Positions 60,439-64,000 of a stretch of 64,000 nt of DNA are shown piece by piece. This stretch comes from Sciurus carolinensis. Lineage: Eukaryota > Chordata > Mammalia > Rodentia > Sciuridae. The first letter of the stretch is position 1, and the number at the start of each line of letters is the position of its first letter. Where the stretch lies: positions 14,157,084 through 14,221,083 of the forward strand of contig NC_062216.1 of the NCBI RefSeq assembly GCF_902686445.1, read 5' to 3'. The notes beneath the pieces were generated by a model. It did not search any database. It was given only the letters and a program-made list of their open reading frames with translations, and was not told the DNA's origin. Made by a program: the position numbers and the translations under genes.

Positions 60439-60661
60439 AATGTTCGCCTCTCGGAGGAAGCAGCGCTATTGGCGGTTCTCCATGAACTGCACCGGCACGG
60501 AGACCCACATCTCCAGCTGCAAGCTGGGCCCCCACGTGTCTCGGGACCCTGTGAAGAACATCTCCTGTGAGAATGGACAGCCAGCTGTGGTCAGTTGTGT
60601 GCCTGGCCAGGTCTTCAGCCCTGATGGGCCTTCAAGATTCCGGAAAGCCTACAAACCAGAG
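60439..60661 (+). CDS. LOXL2: LOXL2 exon 5: end of SRCR2 and linker to SRCR3
   Basis: The exon finishes codon 251 and encodes residues 252-325, from MFASRRKQRYW to RKAYKPE. Cys268, 278, 294 and 304 complete SRCR2. An N-glycosylation sequon N291-I-S matches the conserved human site. A second sequon, N267-C-T, is present where I recall Asp in human. The basic run R317-F-R-K320 lies in the SRCR2-SRCR3 linker, a region where proteolytic processing of secreted human LOXL2 by a proprotein convertase has been reported; whether the same cut occurs here is inference. The acceptor is CCCGCTGCAG ending at 60438 and the donor is GTGAGC at 60662. Confidence 0.97.
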
Positions 60662-63600
60662 GTGAGCAGGGAGGTGGAGGTGTGGCCACTTGGCACCTGG
60701 AAGGGTTACAAGGTGGTCAGAAAGTAGCAGGAACATCCAGAAGAGAGTGAGGAGAGCTGGCCCCAGCTGAGACCACCACTATGGCTGCCTCACTGGGGAC
60801 AAGAGTCCCCTGCAGGGAGGGCAAATCGCTGGGTGAGGAGAGTGCCTTACCGTCAGCCGTCACAGGCTCCTGGTGCAGAAGCAGATGACACGGGTGGTCA
60901 GAGGAGGACCTTGTGCTCCTGCACAGTTCCCAAAGGAGAAAAGCAACTGGGACTGTAGGAAATGAGGTGCAACCCCCAAAAGCATGTGCCATCGCCTTCA
61001 ATATTTTTAAACATGGTTTGGCAATTGACAAATACCTGCCTTACTGCATCTAAGTCATCCTCCCGTTAGTCACGTTATAGTGACATGAGGTGGGACCTTG
61101 ATGTGCACGGGACATGTATGGATGTCAGAGAGAGACAGTGAACGGCAGGGGAGGTGGGCGTAGAGTGTATCCCATACGTGACATCCATGTCCCCACATCA
61201 GCTAGCACCTCCATTGAGAACGACGAGTGAATGGCCCCAACCATGGTGGGCTTGACCCCTCCTCTGAAAAAGAGAAGGTGCCCTGATCTGTCTTCCCTCC
61301 ATGACCGCGAGGGACACTTCACTCTTCTTTTCTCGTACATCCACCAAATGGTCTCTGCAATGTTTCTGTTCTGGAAACTGCTAATATGGGGTAGTGGGGC
61401 AAGAAAGCATCCAGGAAGAGAAGAGGGAGGGGCAGGCAAGAGGTTGACCACTGATCAGGGCTGTATCCCTGCCCATCCAACCCAGGTACTTAGTCATCCC
61501 GGCAGCCTGGTGTATTCTGTGTTCACTGTGGTTAAACCCGGGGTACAGGGGTGGAGGGAGTTGGAGGGCAGCCCTGTGCCAGCCGGGTGCGGTGGAGGGC
61601 GGTCTGGGGGAGCGGCAGCTGCCCCTCCCCTCTCTTAGGTCTCCTCTTCACTCACTGCCTCCTGTCCCCTCTGTCCCTCTCCTGGGCTTCCCCTCCCCTT
61701 GCCCCTCCCTGCTGCACCTGCAGACCTGCTCCTGGGAAGGGTTTTCATCCCACAGAGGAATGAAATCAGGGTGAGAGTCAGAAGCCACATGGGGTGCCTC
61801 TCCCAGGTTGGGGAGGTGTTTGGACATAAGAGGAGGCTTAGCTGAAAGGGGTGAAGTGCAGGCTGTGAGCCCAGCCCTTAGCCCAGGGTGTGGGGACTGT
61901 TTGGAGTGACTTCTTCCCTCAGGGGCTTCAGAGTGCACAGACATGACCACACCACCAGACGTGCTCACAGCCAGGGGACATGGGCCCTCCTGGACAACCC
62001 TGTTTCCCAGCCCTCCACAAACCAGCCCCCTGCACGCCCCACCCTCCCCTGCCGCGTGGTCTGATGGCCACGTCCTTTCCCCTGGCCTGAGCCAGAGCCT
62101 GTGAGCTCTCCTTGTGTGTCATCCAGAGTACCAGATCCTACTGTTTTGGAATTCCTCTGCTGTGTGGTTTATAGCAGAAGAATCAAGTTCATACCAAACC
62201 AATGGAAAAAAAAAAAAAAAAGAAGAAGAAGAAGAAAGAAAGAAACAGGACACTTACATCACATTTTCCTTGGTTTCCAGCTTCCCTGCAGGGCCAGCTG
62301 ACTCTCTGCCTGGCCACTGCTGGGCTGGGGCTGGGTTATTTGACACTCTGCCTCCATGGAGCTGGGGCCAGGTTGGTGGGCTCCGTGGGAGGAGCCCCTT
62401 GACATTTATTTAGCTATATAGCATGAGACTGGGGTAGGGGAAGGGGAGATCACAGTAATACAGAAAACAGTAGTTGCATTGATGATGTCCCATTTTTCTG
62501 AAGTGAGAATAAAAGTTCCTAAAGCTACTGAGCATTTTGCCCTCGCCCCATCCCCTCCCCTTTTTCTCTCTCTCTAGTGCCTGGATCAGAGCATTCCCGG
62601 GGTCTGAATTCCTCAGCACCCCATCCTGCCAGACTAGCCCTGAGACACCACCACTGGGGGAGAGAGAGTGGCAGGTGTGGAGGAATAGGCTGTCATGTGA
62701 TGCTTTGACCCTCCAGGTGGCCAGGGGGTGACTGTTTGAAATGCACCCCTCCAACCCAGCCTGCCTTGTGCTGTGGGTGGGTGGGTTGAAGGGAGTCCTG
62801 GCTAAGGACAGCATGGGTCAGTGTAGAAGGACTGTGGTCTATCTGACTGGAATGGCTGTGTTGTCACCCAGTGACACAGAGCCTCGCAGATTTGTGAGCC
62901 TCCCCCAGCACATGTGCCCATGCAGAAGTGCCAGTAGGTGAGCGTGCACACATGTGCATGCACAAACAGGCACACGTGCAGAAACTGGTGCAAAGCAGAA
63001 CTTGTGGACGGATGGAATCCCGTGGTTTCCATCCTATGGGACGTGACCCATTAGCTTCAGGATGCTGGTACAAGTCCAAAACCCCAGGAGGGGACGAAGG
63101 CTTCCAGGCCATCAGTGAGCACCAGGGGCGTTTAAACTGCAGTGCCCGCTCCTCTGCATGCCAGGGGAGGACTGTAGCTTCTGCAGTCAGGCTGCTTTGG
63201 ACTTGGACTGGAATCCCGGAGCAGCTGGACAGATGTTACTCCCCATCCCTGCGGCATCTGTGCTGTGAGTCACGGCATGATTAGGCCTGGCTCTCTTGGT
63301 GAAACCCCCTTTCTAGCTCCCAGTCTTCCCCTTCCTCTATTTGCTCCTTCTTTCCTCTCATGGGTGTGCACAGCAGAATCTCCACAGGGCGGCTTCCCTG
63401 CAGGCCTGGGCCCTAGTGCTCCGTTGTAAACTAGTGGGATTATGAATCCGCAGATTTGGGGGGTAGGAGCTTCTCTCTATAGCTCTCACACAGGAGGTTC
63501 TGCAGCCACGGGATGGAGGAGTGTGTGATGGTGGGGTCCTGGAGCCAAGCCTAGGGTGGGGTGGCGATCTCATGAGGGTCCTCAGTGAGATCCCCAGTGG

Positions 63601-63830
63601 TCTGGGACAGATGGTCTGCTGGAGGGTTGCAGCGAAAGCTGGGCTGAGCTGCCGCTGCCGCATGAGCCCCACCCAACCTCCCCACCCAAACACATCAGGC
63701 ACAGTTTCAGCTCCTAGGCTGGGGACCTGGCCCAGCAGAGGGGAAGGGAGGGGAGGGGAGCGGGCAGTGACCACCCACAGGCCGAACGCGCATCGGCTTC
63801 TGCACTCAGCAGGACGGTGTGTCTCTCCAG
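60662..63830 (+). other. LOXL2 intron 5
   Basis: Mostly unique-looking, GC-moderate intron with no recognised gene. It contains an A-rich/GAA tract (62203-62247) and an alternating CA/TG/CG stretch (62941-62985). Confidence 0.8.
62203..62247 (+). repeat. Poly(A)/(GAA)n tract
   Basis: About 18 A followed by AAGAAG and AAAG units. No adjoining SINE could be recognised. Confidence 0.95.
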
Positions 63831-64000
63831 CAACCCCTGGTGCGGCTGCGAGGTGGTGCCCAGGTCGGGGAGGGCCGAGTGGAGGTGCTCAAGAACGGAG
63901 AATGGGGGACCGTCTGTGACGACAAGTGGGACCTGGTGTCGGCCAGCGTGGTCTGCAGAGAGCTGGGCTTCGGGACTGCCAAAGAGGCCGTCACTGGCTC
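63831..64000 (+). CDS. LOXL2: LOXL2 exon 6, partial: first half of SRCR3
   Basis: Residues 326-381 are encoded before the window ends inside a codon. The sequence [19 protein letters not shown], then [12 protein letters not shown] and [12 protein letters not shown], is the start of SRCR domain 3, with Cys354 and Cys367. The acceptor is GTGTCTCTCCAG ending at 63830, and the phase-0 junction after E325 matches the protein. Residues 336-337 are QV where human has YI as I recall. The exon is truncated by the window edge, not by mutation. Confidence 0.96.

Larger units (their letters stand above)
8155..64000 (+). other. LOXL2: LOXL2 gene, 5' half (inferred exon 1 through partial exon 6)
   Basis: LOXL2 encodes a secreted copper- and LTQ-dependent amine oxidase that oxidises lysines in collagens and elastin to start cross-linking; nuclear roles linked to SNAI1 and histone H3 are also reported. 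Identification rests on the translated exons, which match my memory of human LOXL2 nearly residue for residue from the signal peptide to the start of SRCR domain 3. Exon phases join without frameshift or stop: 364, 176, 212, 223 and at least 170 coding bases, giving 381 complete codons. Introns inferred from splice sites are 8303-33355, 33802-40021, 40198-53786, 53999-60438 and 60662-63830. SRCR4 and the catalytic domain are outside the window, so an intact enzyme cannot be confirmed here. The 5' end is inferred, not observed. Confidence 0.96.

Noticed and set aside
62941..62985. Possible microRNA hairpin from the CA/TG-rich stretch
   Set aside because: Self-complementarity comes from alternating dinucleotides and gives no defined stem of precursor size.
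1..64000. CRISPR arrays, operons, prokaryotic signals, integrons
   Set aside because: The window is vertebrate nuclear DNA with introns, SINEs, LINEs and LTRs; direct repeats present are microsatellites or transposons.

Overview
This is a mammalian nuclear genome window carrying the 5' half of LOXL2 (lysyl oxidase-like 2) on the + strand. The host is most likely a sciurid rodent (squirrel, ground squirrel or marmot). That is inferred from several young-looking SINEs that fuse a 7SL-derived B1/Alu-like half to a tRNA-derived ID-like half, the dimer type typical of squirrels and relatives, and from a probable sciurid-type L1 3' tail near 24.05-24.24 kb. The species cannot be fixed from sequence alone.

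Layout: 1-7.9 kb is upstream flank, mostly a decayed + strand L1 (about 2.16-6.29 kb) that was later invaded by a SINE and a MaLR LTR. A CpG island (about 7.88-9.15 kb) holds the inferred promoter and non-coding exon 1 (ending at 8302). Intron 1 (8303-33355) is repeat-rich: minus-strand L1 fragments, a complete antisense ERVL-MaLR provirus (17792-20109), DNA transposon fossils, SINEs and a 354-base all-purine tract. Exon 2 (33356-33801) carries the ATG at 33438. Exons 3 (40022-40197), 4 (53787-53998), 5 (60439-60661) and 6 (63831 to beyond the window end) follow, in intact and compatible reading phase.

The five coding pieces give 381 complete codons: signal peptide, a proline/tyrosine/glutamine-rich N-terminal segment, SRCR domain 1, SRCR domain 2 and the first half of SRCR domain 3. 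SRCR4 and the copper/LTQ lysyl-oxidase domain lie beyond the window. No other protein-coding gene was recognised; the remaining open frames look like chance frames in GC-rich, simple-repeat or transposon DNA.

The points most worth a second look are an intron 3 that can only be spliced in frame with a GC-AG donor, an N-glycosylation sequon in SRCR2 that I do not recall in human LOXL2, the all-purine tract inside a SINE linker in intron 1, and a duplicated intron 3 module with an AP-1 consensus in each copy. I found no wholly new biological system; this is a normal vertebrate gene with some unusual local features.
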